A stretch of 64,000 nucleotides of DNA from Methylophilus sp. 14 (GTDB lineage Bacteria; Pseudomonadota; Gammaproteobacteria; Burkholderiales; Methylophilaceae): assembly GCF_015354345.1 (NCBI RefSeq), contig NZ_JADKYS010000001.1, forward strand, positions 62,001 through 126,000. Reading direction: 5' to 3'. The position numbers were made by a program, and so were the translations under genes. The notes beneath the pieces were generated by a model, which searched no databases, was not told where the DNA came from, and was given only the letters and a program-made list of their open reading frames with translations. How positions within the stretch are numbered: position 1 is the stretch's first letter; every line of letters begins with the position of its first letter. This document shows positions 44,901 through 52,274 of the stretch, one piece after another.

Positions 44901-45705
44901 ACGCGCGGCGCTGGAAGCCGATTTGCACATTGCGCTTGAAAAACAGGAGTTCATCCTGCATTTTCAGCCGCAATACGACCAGCAACATCATATCGTGGGG
45001 GCTGAAGCACTCGTGCGCTGGCAGCATCCCGACCATGGCGTCATTATGCCCGGGCAATTTATCAGCTTGGCAGAAAATACCGGCCAGATTGTGGCCTTGG
45101 GCCGCTGGGTATTGCAAGAAGCCTGCGGCATGTTGCAGCGCTGGGCCGATCACCCAGTGCTACGTCACCTGGTGCTGTCGGTCAACGTCAGTCCCAAGCA
45201 ATACTTGCAGCCTGAGTTTGTGGCAGAAGTGCAACATATGCTTGCTGAAACAGGCATCAACCCAGGCAATCTCAAGCTGGAGCTGACAGAAAGCATGCTG
45301 GTCGATAATGTGGAGGACATCATTGCCAAAATGGCAGCCCTCAAGCAAACCGGTGTCTGCTTCTCGCTGGACGATTTTGGCACGGGGTATTCTTCGCTGT
45401 CCTACCTGAAACGCTTGCCATTTGACCAGTTGAAAATCGACCAGTCTTTTGTGCGCGATATGCTCAACGGCCACGACCACGAAAGTATCGTCAATGCCAT
45501 CATTTCGCTGGCGCAAAGCCTCAAGTTGGAAATCCTGGCCGAAGGTGTCGAAACCGAAGCGCAGCTCAATGTACTGCAAGACCTGGGTTGCGAAATTTTC
45601 CAGGGCTATTACTTTACCAAGCCTTTGCCCTTAGAGATGTTTGAAGCCTGGGTTGCGCAGTCGCAACAGCCTGCCAGGAGCAACGCTGCCTTGCAGGCCA
45701 TATAA
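41992..45705 (+). CDS. Large sensor with substrate-binding domain, PAS, GAF, PAS, GGDEF and EAL domains
   Basis: A 1237-residue protein. A signal segment (ILTLCKWLLACVCLAIATVAAA) leads into a periplasmic NMT1/THI5-like substrate-binding domain (about residues 25-325; KLQLKWHHQFQFAGYYAAQQ). A membrane helix follows (about 329-352), then PAS (375-495), GAF (500-655), PAS (665-785), GGDEF (790-960; intact GGDEF near 872) and EAL (970-1225; EALVRW near 1005, and DDFGTGYSSLSYL). Both catalytic motifs look intact, so it may make and break c-di-GMP in response to a small periplasmic ligand. The start at 41992 is chosen for the signal peptide; the frame opens at GTG 41917. Confidence 0.9.
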   Translation: MKRGLILTLCKWLLACVCLAIATVAAASEHIKLQLKWHHQFQFAGYYAAQQQGYYRDEGLDVEIIEGSKDRPPLQQVLSGQADYSIGDSEILVSRVAGKPVVALAAVFQHSPYVMLSLNESGIYQPEDLIGKRIMMSGDQGGLQFKAMLLKRNIDIRQMTILPHSWRLQDLIDGKVDAISAYAMDEPVQLQQMGYSPAIISNQGYGVDFYGDILFTSERELAMHPERVEAFLRATKKGWAYAFNHKETLVEQIAAMPGVSKRGITKQTLMQEARLMVPYVLSEVVPWGHMNEDRWDSIASTFAELGLIPAQYSLKGFVYQGDVLVKRPYMLWFTRGVAILLLVLGVTFLWNLQIRRQVVHRTQALQNEIDRRTQAEYLLKVAGSVAKIGGWVIDLKTNLIHWSDEVAILHDMPPGYSPTVEEGLSMFVPEYQALMCSAIRQCIDEGMPYDLEMEKITANGRRFWVRAMGRPVRDSEGKIVKLQGSLQDITAHKQLAAIKQGQDRIQAMMLADVALPDILHAAVLLIEQHFPDVSCAMLLLDKEGQHLRRTASAKLPAAYAKAIDGLELGTGGIAALTEGRVIAEDISTHPLWQTCSELAITHGLRACWTMPILSRSRRVLGLLAMYRQQRHSPHVAELDFIDSYAQILGLAIEREQSDEQLHLLRNGVSRLNDIVMITESPLHAPMQQKIVFLNDAFTRITGRSVDLLGGISPFELFQEATPGRELERIKEAFQHMRPVKTEVVTVNEDGVGISLEMDALPLLDKGGLVTHWVAVLRDITERKQADAQIRQLAYYDTMTGLPNRMLLQEKLASHVRKAMRKETGGALLFIDIDNFKTLNDTHGHDVGDALLVEVAKRIKQSVRRFDTVSRLGGDEFVVVLDSLHHDAAQAEKQARRVCEKILAAFKKPFNLKHYQHYTTPSIGVVLFDPEHMSQTDELLRRADMAMYKAKEAGRNGYQFFDTQMETELLQRAALEADLHIALEKQEFILHFQPQYDQQHHIVGAEALVRWQHPDHGVIMPGQFISLAENTGQIVALGRWVLQEACGMLQRWADHPVLRHLVLSVNVSPKQYLQPEFVAEVQHMLAETGINPGNLKLELTESMLVDNVEDIIAKMAALKQTGVCFSLDDFGTGYSSLSYLKRLPFDQLKIDQSFVRDMLNGHDHESIVNAIISLAQSLKLEILAEGVETEAQLNVLQDLGCEIFQGYYFTKPLPLEMFEAWVAQSQQPARSNAALQAI

Positions 45706-45735
45706 GAGCCATATTCAGCGCCGCGTGAAGGTGAC

Positions 45736-46188
45736 TCAGCTCGGTTGGTATAACACAAACACACCTTGAAACGTGGACGTTACTCTGGTGTCGCACAGAA
45801 TGTGCGCATTGACGATCAGCTTGGCTCGACCGCGCTGCTGGTAACTGTCCAGGAATAATGGCCAGTCCTGCTCGGATTGCAATGACGCCACGCACTCAAA
45901 ATCGCTATGTATTGGCAACAGAAACTTGATCTCTTGCTGCTTGATCACCAGGCTTCCTATCAGTCCGGCTTGCTGTATTTTGTGTTGCAGTAATGACCAG
46001 GCCGTCGTGATCGAAATGGCGGCAATGCTGCCACCAAATACAATATCCAGATGATTTTTATTCAGCGCATAAGAGCCGCGCACGTGCAACTCAGTGTCTG
46101 CAATCTGCGTGATCTGGATACCCAGATTCCTGGTTTGCGGGATCAGTTCAAACAGCTTCTGTTCAAATGTTGCTTCAAGCGTGGTCAT
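45736..46188 (-). CDS. YiiD C-terminal-type (hot-dog) thioesterase-like protein
   Basis: A 150-residue protein resembling the C-terminal hot-dog domain of YiiD. LGIQITQIADTELHVRGSYALNKNHLDIVFGGSIAAISITTAWSLL shows the family pattern, with the conserved helix after the FGGS turn. It lacks the acetyltransferase half found in E. coli YiiD. Thioesterase activity is inferred only. It is downstream of sodB on the same strand but separated by a strong terminator. Confidence 0.78.
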   Translation of the reverse strand: MTTLEATFEQKLFELIPQTRNLGIQITQIADTELHVRGSYALNKNHLDIVFGGSIAAISITTAWSLLQHKIQQAGLIGSLVIKQQEIKFLLPIHSDFECVASLQSEQDWPLFLDSYQQRGRAKLIVNAHILCDTRVTSTFQGVFVLYQPS

Positions 46189-46218
46189 GGTGAGTCCTTA
46201 TGGCGGCTGCTTACAAGT

Positions 46219-46249
46219 AAAAAGCCTCAAGCAAGGCTTGAGGCTTTTT
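46219..46249 (-). terminator. Intrinsic terminator downstream of sodB
   Basis: AAAAGCCTCAAG-CAAGG-CTTGAGGCTTTTT: 10-bp perfect stem flanked by A and T runs. It separates sodB from the YiiD-like gene. Confidence 0.9.
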
Positions 46250-46259
46250 GAGACTAGCC

Positions 46260-46279
46260 ATTGTTGATTGCTCAACAAT
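46260..46279 (-). repeat. Second hairpin between sodB stop and its terminator
   Basis: ATTGTTGA-TTGC-TCAACAAT is a perfect 8-bp stem, 9 bp from the sodB stop codon and not followed by T residues. It could protect the mRNA 3' end or be a binding site. Confidence 0.5.
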
Positions 46280-46287
46280 AGTCGACA

Positions 46288-46872
46288 TTAAGCCGCGAAA
46301 TTCTTCGCTGCAAATTCCCAGTTCACCAGGTGATTCAGGAACGTTTCGACAAATTTTGGACGCGCATTGCGGTGGTCGATGTAGTAAGCGTGTTCCCATA
46401 CGTCGATGGTCAGCAAGGCTATGTCGCCAGTCGTCAGTGGGGTGCCTGCGGCGCCCATGTTGACGATATCAACAGAACCGTCGGCTTTTTTCACCAGCCA
46501 TGTCCAGCCTGAACCGAAGTTACCCACGGCTGAAGCTTGAAATGCCTTTTTGAACTCTTCGTATGAACCCCATTTGGCGTTAATGGCTGCTGCCAAAGCA
46601 CCGCTTGGCTCGCCGCCACCGTTTGGAGACAGGCAGTTCCAGAAGAACGTGTGGTTCCAAACCTGGGCTGAGTTATTGTAGATGCCAGCAGAAGATTTTT
46701 TGATGATGTCTTCCAGCGCCGCATTTTCAAACTCGGTGCCTTTGATCAGGTTGTTGAGGTTGGTCACATACGCTTGGTGATGCTTGCTGTAGTGGTAGTC
46801 AAAAGTTTCTTCTGACATGTGTGGGGCCAATGCATTTTTTGCAAATGGCAAAGCTGGTAAGGCGTGTTCCAT
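46288..46872 (-). CDS. sodB: Superoxide dismutase (Fe type)
   Basis: A 194-residue cytoplasmic enzyme that dismutes superoxide. Metal ligands appear in [11 protein letters not shown] (His), [10 protein letters not shown] (His), and the signature [16 protein letters not shown] (Asp and His). [11 protein letters not shown] with a Gly-rich SGWTWLV segment fits the Fe-dependent form. It has a 168-bp upstream region with no recognised regulator site. Confidence 0.96.
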   Translation of the reverse strand: MEHALPALPFAKNALAPHMSEETFDYHYSKHHQAYVTNLNNLIKGTEFENAALEDIIKKSSAGIYNNSAQVWNHTFFWNCLSPNGGGEPSGALAAAINAKWGSYEEFKKAFQASAVGNFGSGWTWLVKKADGSVDIVNMGAAGTPLTTGDIALLTIDVWEHAYYIDHRNARPKFVETFLNHLVNWEFAAKNFAA

Positions 46873-47041
46873 GGAATTTCCTTTTTTGGTTTGTTGAAAT
46901 GGTTGCCTGCTTTTGTAAGCTAAGACGTTGCGACATTAGAGTCACGAGACTGGCAAAGGTTTACCAATTTAGTAGGGTTATTTTGCCATATTTTGCGGTC
47001 TAGCAAAACCTTGACTGCGCACATCATTGTGCAGAAGGGGA

Positions 47042-47923
47042 TTATTTCTTGCGTGCACGCGGATGGGCCGCGTCGTAAATTTTACTCAAATGTTGAAAGT
47101 CTAGATGGGTGTAAACCTGGGTGGTGCTGATATTGGCATGTCCCAGCATTTCTTGCACGGCGCGCAAATCACCGCTGCTCTGCAAAACATGGCTGGCAAA
47201 GCTGTGGCGCAGCATGTGCGGGTGCACATGGTTATGCAATCCCTGTTTGGTGACCCAGTGGTTGATACGGGTTTGCACGGTGCGGGCATGGATGCGGCGG
47301 CCTTGCTGGCTAACAAAGACGGCCATTTCTGTCGGGCGTTTCGTGAGCCACAGCGGCCTTATGGCCAGCCAGTCTTTGAGCGCAGAGATGGCTTTGCTGC
47401 CCAAGGGCACCATGCGGGTTTTGTTGCCTTTACCAATCACTGTGATCAGGCCTTCTTGCAGGTCCAGTCTGTCGAGATTCAAGCCAACCAGCTCGCTCAG
47501 GCGCAGGCCTGAGGAGTAAAACAGCTCCAGCATGGCACGGTCGCGTTGCGTAATCGCTTCATCGCCTTCGATTTCGACCAGTTTGATCGTTTGTTCAATC
47601 GACAGTGCATGTGGCAAAGATTTTGGTGCTTTAGGTGCGCGCAAACCAATCACAGGATTGGCCGGAAAATTTTTATGTAACACCAGGTAGCGGTAAAAAC
47701 CACGCCAACTGGACAAAATGCGCGCGATGCTGCGGCCATGCATGCCCTGGCTGTTGAGGTTGGCTATTTGGCGACGAATGTCTTGCGGGGTGAGTGCCTG
47801 CAGTTTGTCTGCATGTTGTTGTAACAAGCGCTCAATATCGCGCTGGTAGTTATTGCGCGTGTGCTCGCTGAGTCCACGTTCAAAGTGCAGGAAGTCGAGG
47901 TAGTCATCCAGCATCTCATGCAT
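47042..47923 (-). CDS. xerC: Tyrosine recombinase XerC
   Basis: A 293-residue site-specific recombinase that resolves chromosome dimers at dif. The N-terminal SAM-like domain (DYLDFLHFERGLSEHTRNNYQRD) is followed by the catalytic domain with Arg in YSSGLRLSEL, HxxR in HPHMLRHSFASHVL, and the Tyr nucleophile in STTQVYTHLDFQ. XerC rather than XerD is assigned from its place after dapF and DUF484. An 81-bp gap separates it from the DUF484 gene. Confidence 0.93.
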   Translation of the reverse strand: MHEMLDDYLDFLHFERGLSEHTRNNYQRDIERLLQQHADKLQALTPQDIRRQIANLNSQGMHGRSIARILSSWRGFYRYLVLHKNFPANPVIGLRAPKAPKSLPHALSIEQTIKLVEIEGDEAITQRDRAMLELFYSSGLRLSELVGLNLDRLDLQEGLITVIGKGNKTRMVPLGSKAISALKDWLAIRPLWLTKRPTEMAVFVSQQGRRIHARTVQTRINHWVTKQGLHNHVHPHMLRHSFASHVLQSSGDLRAVQEMLGHANISTTQVYTHLDFQHLSKIYDAAHPRARKK

Positions 47924-48004
47924 GATGACCGCCTCTAAGAATGGGCCCTACGCTGACAATTGCCGCAAGAATATCCCTCTTGGCGGAAACCTCAGCGGGG
48001 GCTT

Positions 48005-48658
48005 TCATATAATGTATCTGGCCAGAGACGCGCTGACCAACTCTCCGATACGGTTGAGGAAGAGGGTGCCCATGCCCGCGTAGAAGCGGCTGCGTTGTTC
48101 ACTGGGGATGGCCATCAGGCCAAAAGTGACTTCCTGGTAGCGCATAGGGATCACCGCCAGTGACGCGGGTGTGTCGGTAAACCAGCCGGCGATATCCATA
48201 GTCGGCAAGGTGCCGCAATAAGGCTGGCTCAGGTCTTTAGCCCAGTTTTTGAGTGAGTCTTCTGCGTCTATGAACAGGTGGTCAGCGGCATGACTGTCGT
48301 TGACCCAGAGCTTGAGTTGCGCATTGGGTAACTGAAAATGCGTCGCCAGAAACTCCACCAGGTGGGTATGCAGTGCGGCGACATCTTTGGCAAATAACAG
48401 TCCAAGTGTCAGCTCGTGCACCTTGTTTGCCGTGGCTTCGTTTTCTTCGGCGGTTAAAATCAGCTCGGTAAAGCGTGATTCGAGTACGCGTATTTTGTCG
48501 CGCTGGGCAATCTGCTGACGTTCCGCCAGTGAGATGGTGCCTTTGCCATGTGGGCTGGGTAAAAAGAGCTCTGCCAGCAAGTGGGCATGACTTTCGAAAA
48601 AGTCTGGATGCGCCTTGAGGTAGTGCTTGATATCGCTTTCGTTAATGCTTTCTTCCAT
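48005..48658 (-). CDS. DUF484 (GAF-like) protein
   Basis: A 217-residue protein of the DUF484 family, a GAF-fold protein nearly always between dapF and xerC. MEESINESDIKHYLKAHPDFFESHAHLLAELFLPSPHG and TISLAERQQIAQRDKIRVLE are characteristic. The ligand and role are unknown. It follows dapF by 21 bp. Confidence 0.9.
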   Translation of the reverse strand: MEESINESDIKHYLKAHPDFFESHAHLLAELFLPSPHGKGTISLAERQQIAQRDKIRVLESRFTELILTAEENEATANKVHELTLGLLFAKDVAALHTHLVEFLATHFQLPNAQLKLWVNDSHAADHLFIDAEDSLKNWAKDLSQPYCGTLPTMDIAGWFTDTPASLAVIPMRYQEVTFGLMAIPSEQRSRFYAGMGTLFLNRIGELVSASLARYII

Positions 48659-48679
48659 GATGCTGCTGTTCTTGTCTCT

Positions 48680-49510
48680 CTAAATCTCTATTTCGCCGTC
48701 AAAGACAATCTCTGCCGGTCCTGTCATCATGACCGGCGCGTGATCGCCTGTCCATTGAATGGTTAAAATACCGCCACGGGTATGCACTTTGACCGGGCTT
48801 TGCAATGCACCCAGCTGTATGCCACTGACCGCCGCGGCACATGCGCCAGTGCCGCAGGCCAAGGTTTCACCACTGCCACGTTCATACACGCGCAGGTTGA
48901 TTTCATGCTCGTTAAGCACCTGCATAAAACCCGCATTCACCCGTTGCGGAAAGCGTGGGTGAGATTCGATTTGTGGCCCCAGGATAGCGACTTCGGCCGT
49001 GTGTACATTGTCTACCAGCATGACGGCATGCGGGTTACCCATGGATACCGCACTCACGGTCACGGTTTCGTTGTTGAGCGGGAGCTCGTAAGAGGTGGCT
49101 TGTGCCTCGGCCTCAAATGGAATCTGCTTGGGGACAAAGCGCGGCGCACCCATGTTGACCGTCACTTGCCCATCATCCTGCAGCATCAGCGTAATCACAC
49201 CGCTGGCAGTTTCTACTTTAATCTCATGTTTCTGCGTCAGGCCTTTTTCAACCACAAAGCGCACAAAGCAACGCGCGCCATTGCCGCATTGCTCGACCTC
49301 ACCGCCATCGGCATTAAAAATGCGGTAGCGGAAATCCACACCAGCGGTTTCCGTTGATTCGACCATCAGCAACTGGTCGCAACCGACGCCGAAAAAACGG
49401 TTGGCGATATGCTGAATTTGGCTATGAGAAAGCTGTACAGGCGTTTTGGTGGCATCAATCACGACAAAGTCATTGCCTGCGCCCTGCATTTTGGTAAATC
49501 GTAATTTCAT
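48680..49510 (-). CDS. dapF: Diaminopimelate epimerase
   Basis: A 276-residue enzyme that interconverts LL- and meso-diaminopimelate for lysine and peptidoglycan. The two active-site cysteines are in [13 protein letters not shown] (about residue 75) and [14 protein letters not shown] (about residue 219). [14 protein letters not shown] opens the protein. It is divergent from metK across 166 bp and heads dapF-DUF484-xerC. Confidence 0.97.
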   Translation of the reverse strand: MKLRFTKMQGAGNDFVVIDATKTPVQLSHSQIQHIANRFFGVGCDQLLMVESTETAGVDFRYRIFNADGGEVEQCGNGARCFVRFVVEKGLTQKHEIKVETASGVITLMLQDDGQVTVNMGAPRFVPKQIPFEAEAQATSYELPLNNETVTVSAVSMGNPHAVMLVDNVHTAEVAILGPQIESHPRFPQRVNAGFMQVLNEHEINLRVYERGSGETLACGTGACAAAVSGIQLGALQSPVKVHTRGGILTIQWTGDHAPVMMTGPAEIVFDGEIEI

Positions 49511-49676
49511 AGCTCAAGATGATACTCCATCGTGCCGTTGAAGGCATCCATAGAACGAAGATTTATTCCTTGGCATAAATAATCTCAGGTAGAATCTTTG
49601 TTCCCAATTTTGGGTGCTGGCTTCAGCCTTTAGTCAGTACCATTTATTAACTTTATTACTTTTCAAGGCGTCAAAC

Positions 49677-50840
49677 ATGAGTGAATATCTTTTTACTTCG
49701 GAATCCGTGTCCGAAGGCCATCCCGACAAATTAGCTGACCAGGTATCTGATAGCATTCTGGATGCGATTTTAGCCCAAGACCCAACTGCGCGTGTCGCCG
49801 CAGAAACCCTGGCCAATACCGGCCTGGTGGTGCTGGCCGGTGAAATTACGACCACTGCCAATGTCGACTACATCAAGGTCGCACGTGATGCGATCAAACG
49901 CATTGGCTATGACAATACCGAATACGGCATCGACTACAAAGGGTGCGCGGTATTAGTCGCTTATGACAAACAATCCCCAGATATCGCCCAGGGTGTGGAT
50001 AACGCGAATGATGATCCGCTGGATCAAGGTGCGGGTGACCAGGGCCTGATGTTTGGCTATGCAGTGAATGAAACCCCGCAATTGATGCCATTGCCGATCT
50101 GGCTCAGCCACCGTGTGATGGAGCGCCAGTCCCAGTTGCGTAAAGATGGCCGCTTGCCATGGTTGCGCCCGGATGCCAAGTCACAAGTGACCATTCAGTA
50201 TGTCGATGGTAAGCCGTTCAAAATTGATACCGTCCTGGTGTCCACACAACATGCGCCAGACATGAGCCTGGACGCGATTCGTGAAGCCGTGATCGAAGAA
50301 ATCATCAAGCCAACCTTGCCTGCCGAGCTGATTAAAGGCGAGATTAAATACCTAGTGAACCCGACTGGCCGTTTTGTGATCGGTGGTCCGCAAGGCGATT
50401 GTGGCCTCACTGGCCGCAAGATTATTGTCGACACCTATGGCGGTGCCGCACCTCACGGTGGTGGCGCGTTCTCTGGCAAGGATCCTTCCAAGGTAGATCG
50501 TTCAGCCGCATACGCAGGGCGTTATGTGGCAAAAAATATTGTGGCGGCCGGGTTGGCCGACAAGTGCCTGGTGCAGGTCAGCTACGCCATTGGCGTGGCA
50601 CAGCCAACCTCTATCATGGTAGAAACCTATGGTACAGGCAAAGTTTCAGATGAGCGTCTGACACAGTTGGTGCGCGAGCATTTTGATCTGCGTCCAAAAG
50701 GCATCGTGAAGATGCTGGACCTGTTGCGTCCTATCTATAGCAAAACAGCGGCTTATGGCCACTTTGGCCGTGATGAGCCAGAGTTTAGCTGGGAGGCGAC
50801 GGATAAAGCAGCTGCGTTGCGCGCAGCCGCTGGCTTGTAA
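49677..50840 (+). CDS. metK: S-adenosylmethionine synthetase
   Basis: A 387-residue enzyme that forms SAM from methionine and [27 protein letters not shown] opens it; [33 protein letters not shown] and [16 protein letters not shown] are the signature segments. The start at 49677 gives the standard [16 protein letters not shown]; the frame extends to 49614. The leader is 80 bp or longer and AT-rich, with a small CCCAATTTTGGG inverted repeat at 49603-49614, but I see no known SAM or SAH riboswitch. It belongs with ahcY and metF in the methyl cycle. Confidence 0.98.
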   Translation: MSEYLFTSESVSEGHPDKLADQVSDSILDAILAQDPTARVAAETLANTGLVVLAGEITTTANVDYIKVARDAIKRIGYDNTEYGIDYKGCAVLVAYDKQSPDIAQGVDNANDDPLDQGAGDQGLMFGYAVNETPQLMPLPIWLSHRVMERQSQLRKDGRLPWLRPDAKSQVTIQYVDGKPFKIDTVLVSTQHAPDMSLDAIREAVIEEIIKPTLPAELIKGEIKYLVNPTGRFVIGGPQGDCGLTGRKIIVDTYGGAAPHGGGAFSGKDPSKVDRSAAYAGRYVAKNIVAAGLADKCLVQVSYAIGVAQPTSIMVETYGTGKVSDERLTQLVREHFDLRPKGIVKMLDLLRPIYSKTAAYGHFGRDEPEFSWEATDKAAALRAAAGL

Positions 50841-50890
50841 ATCTGCTATAACCAGACTGCATGTTAAAACATGCATATAAAAGTAATTTT

Positions 50891-50918
50891 AAAGAGGGCT
50901 TTTAGCCCTCTTTTTTTT
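50891..50918 (+). terminator. Intrinsic terminator after metK
   Basis: AGAGGGCT-TTT-AGCCCTCTTTTTTTT, 50 bp beyond the stop. Confidence 0.9.
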
Positions 50919-50978
50919 CAATTTTTTTCCGATAATCAATTATAAGATGTAAACATTATGCGGGGCAGTCAGGGCGAT

Positions 50979-52208
50979 ATGTTAAAAACAATAGCAATTA
51001 ACGAGGTACGTCTGGGGATGTATATCCATGAGCTAAAGGGCCCATGGATGGATCACCCGTTTTGGCGTACCAAGTTTGTATTGAATGACCCTGTCGATTT
51101 GCAGAAGCTTCGCGCCAGCTCTCTGAAGGAGGTGGTGATTGATGCCAGCCAGGGCTTGGATGTGGCAGCTGAGCCTGATACGGCTGATCGCCAGCTCACA
51201 GACAAAGAAATGGCCATGTTGGAACTGGATGGCCCGGTGGTTGCTGACAATGCGGGGGACGACAAGTTAAAGCCTGCCACCTTGGAAGCAGAACGCGAGC
51301 AGGCCGCCAAGATTATTGCCTCCTCACGCCGGGCAATCGAGTCCATGTTTAAAGATTTGCGCATGGGCAAGGCCATTGAAGCAGAAGCGGTGATGCCGTT
51401 AGTGGAAGAGATTTCCGCCTCGGTCACGCGCAATGTGCATGCACTGATTAGCCTGGTGCGCCTAAAAACGGTGGATGATTACACCTATATGCATTCGGTG
51501 GCGGTCTGTGCGCTGATGACCGCACTCGCCAAAGAACTTAAATTATCTGAGGCAGAAGTCAAACAGGCCGGATTGGCCGGGCTCATGCACGATATGGGCA
51601 AGGCGGGGATTCCCCAGCAAATATTGAATAAGCCGGGCTCGCTGACGGATAGTGAGTTTGATGTTATTCGCACGCACCCAAAACTGGGGCATGACATGCT
51701 GGTAAAAGCCAATATCTCGGATACGGTGACTTTGGATGTGTGTTTGCATCACCATGAAAAAATGGATGGGTCTGGTTATCCTGAACATTTGAGCGGCGAT
51801 CAGATGACCATTTTTGCCAAAATGGGGGCCATCTGCGATGTGTATGACGCCGTGACCTCCACGCGTGCGTATAAACCGGCGTGGGAGCCAGGCATGGCCC
51901 TCAAGCGCATGGCAAGCTGGAGCGGTCATTTTGACCCCGAGGTATTTAAAGCCTTTGTCAAAAGCTTGGGTATTTATCCGATTGGCACGGTGGTGATGCT
52001 GAAATCAGGGCGCTTGGCGGTAGTCGTCAAGCAAACGCCTGATAGCTTGCTCAAGCCAGTCGTCAAGGCATTCTTCTCGACCAAATCGAAAATCCATATC
52101 CCGGTGATAGAGCTTGATTTGTCAAAAGGCATGGATGAGATTATCGGTAATGAGTCGGCGGCAACCTGGGGCGTGGGGAATATCGATCACTTATGGTCTA
52201 ACCACTAA
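50979..52208 (+). CDS. HD-GYP domain protein with N-terminal DUF3391
   Basis: A 409-residue soluble protein. The N-terminal domain (MLKTIAINEVRLGMYIHELKG...HPFW) is DUF3391, the common partner of HD-GYP. The HD-GYP domain follows (about residues 140-330) with LMHDMGKAGIPQ and HHEKMDGSGYPEHL, so the metal-binding and GYP motifs look intact and c-di-GMP hydrolysis is likely. There is no receiver domain. The start at 50979 is chosen on AGGG spacing; 50958 is also open. It is transcribed alone. Confidence 0.92.
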   Translation: MLKTIAINEVRLGMYIHELKGPWMDHPFWRTKFVLNDPVDLQKLRASSLKEVVIDASQGLDVAAEPDTADRQLTDKEMAMLELDGPVVADNAGDDKLKPATLEAEREQAAKIIASSRRAIESMFKDLRMGKAIEAEAVMPLVEEISASVTRNVHALISLVRLKTVDDYTYMHSVAVCALMTALAKELKLSEAEVKQAGLAGLMHDMGKAGIPQQILNKPGSLTDSEFDVIRTHPKLGHDMLVKANISDTVTLDVCLHHHEKMDGSGYPEHLSGDQMTIFAKMGAICDVYDAVTSTRAYKPAWEPGMALKRMASWSGHFDPEVFKAFVKSLGIYPIGTVVMLKSGRLAVVVKQTPDSLLKPVVKAFFSTKSKIHIPVIELDLSKGMDEIIGNESAATWGVGNIDHLWSNH

Positions 52209-52237
52209 GGTTGGGTCAGCCACGGATTGAGGGCATT

Positions 52238-52264
52238 AAAAAAGGAGCTTAGCGCTCCTTTTTT
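52238..52264 (+). terminator. Bidirectional terminator between the HD-GYP gene and topA
   Basis: AAAAAAGGAGC-TTAGC-GCTCCTTTTTT between two convergent genes. Confidence 0.9.
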
Positions 52265-52274
52265 AATGGGTTGT

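Noticed and set aside
44602-45153. 183-codon minus-strand ORF in the GGDEF/EAL gene
   Set aside because: Antisense shadow of intact catalytic domains in the plus frame.
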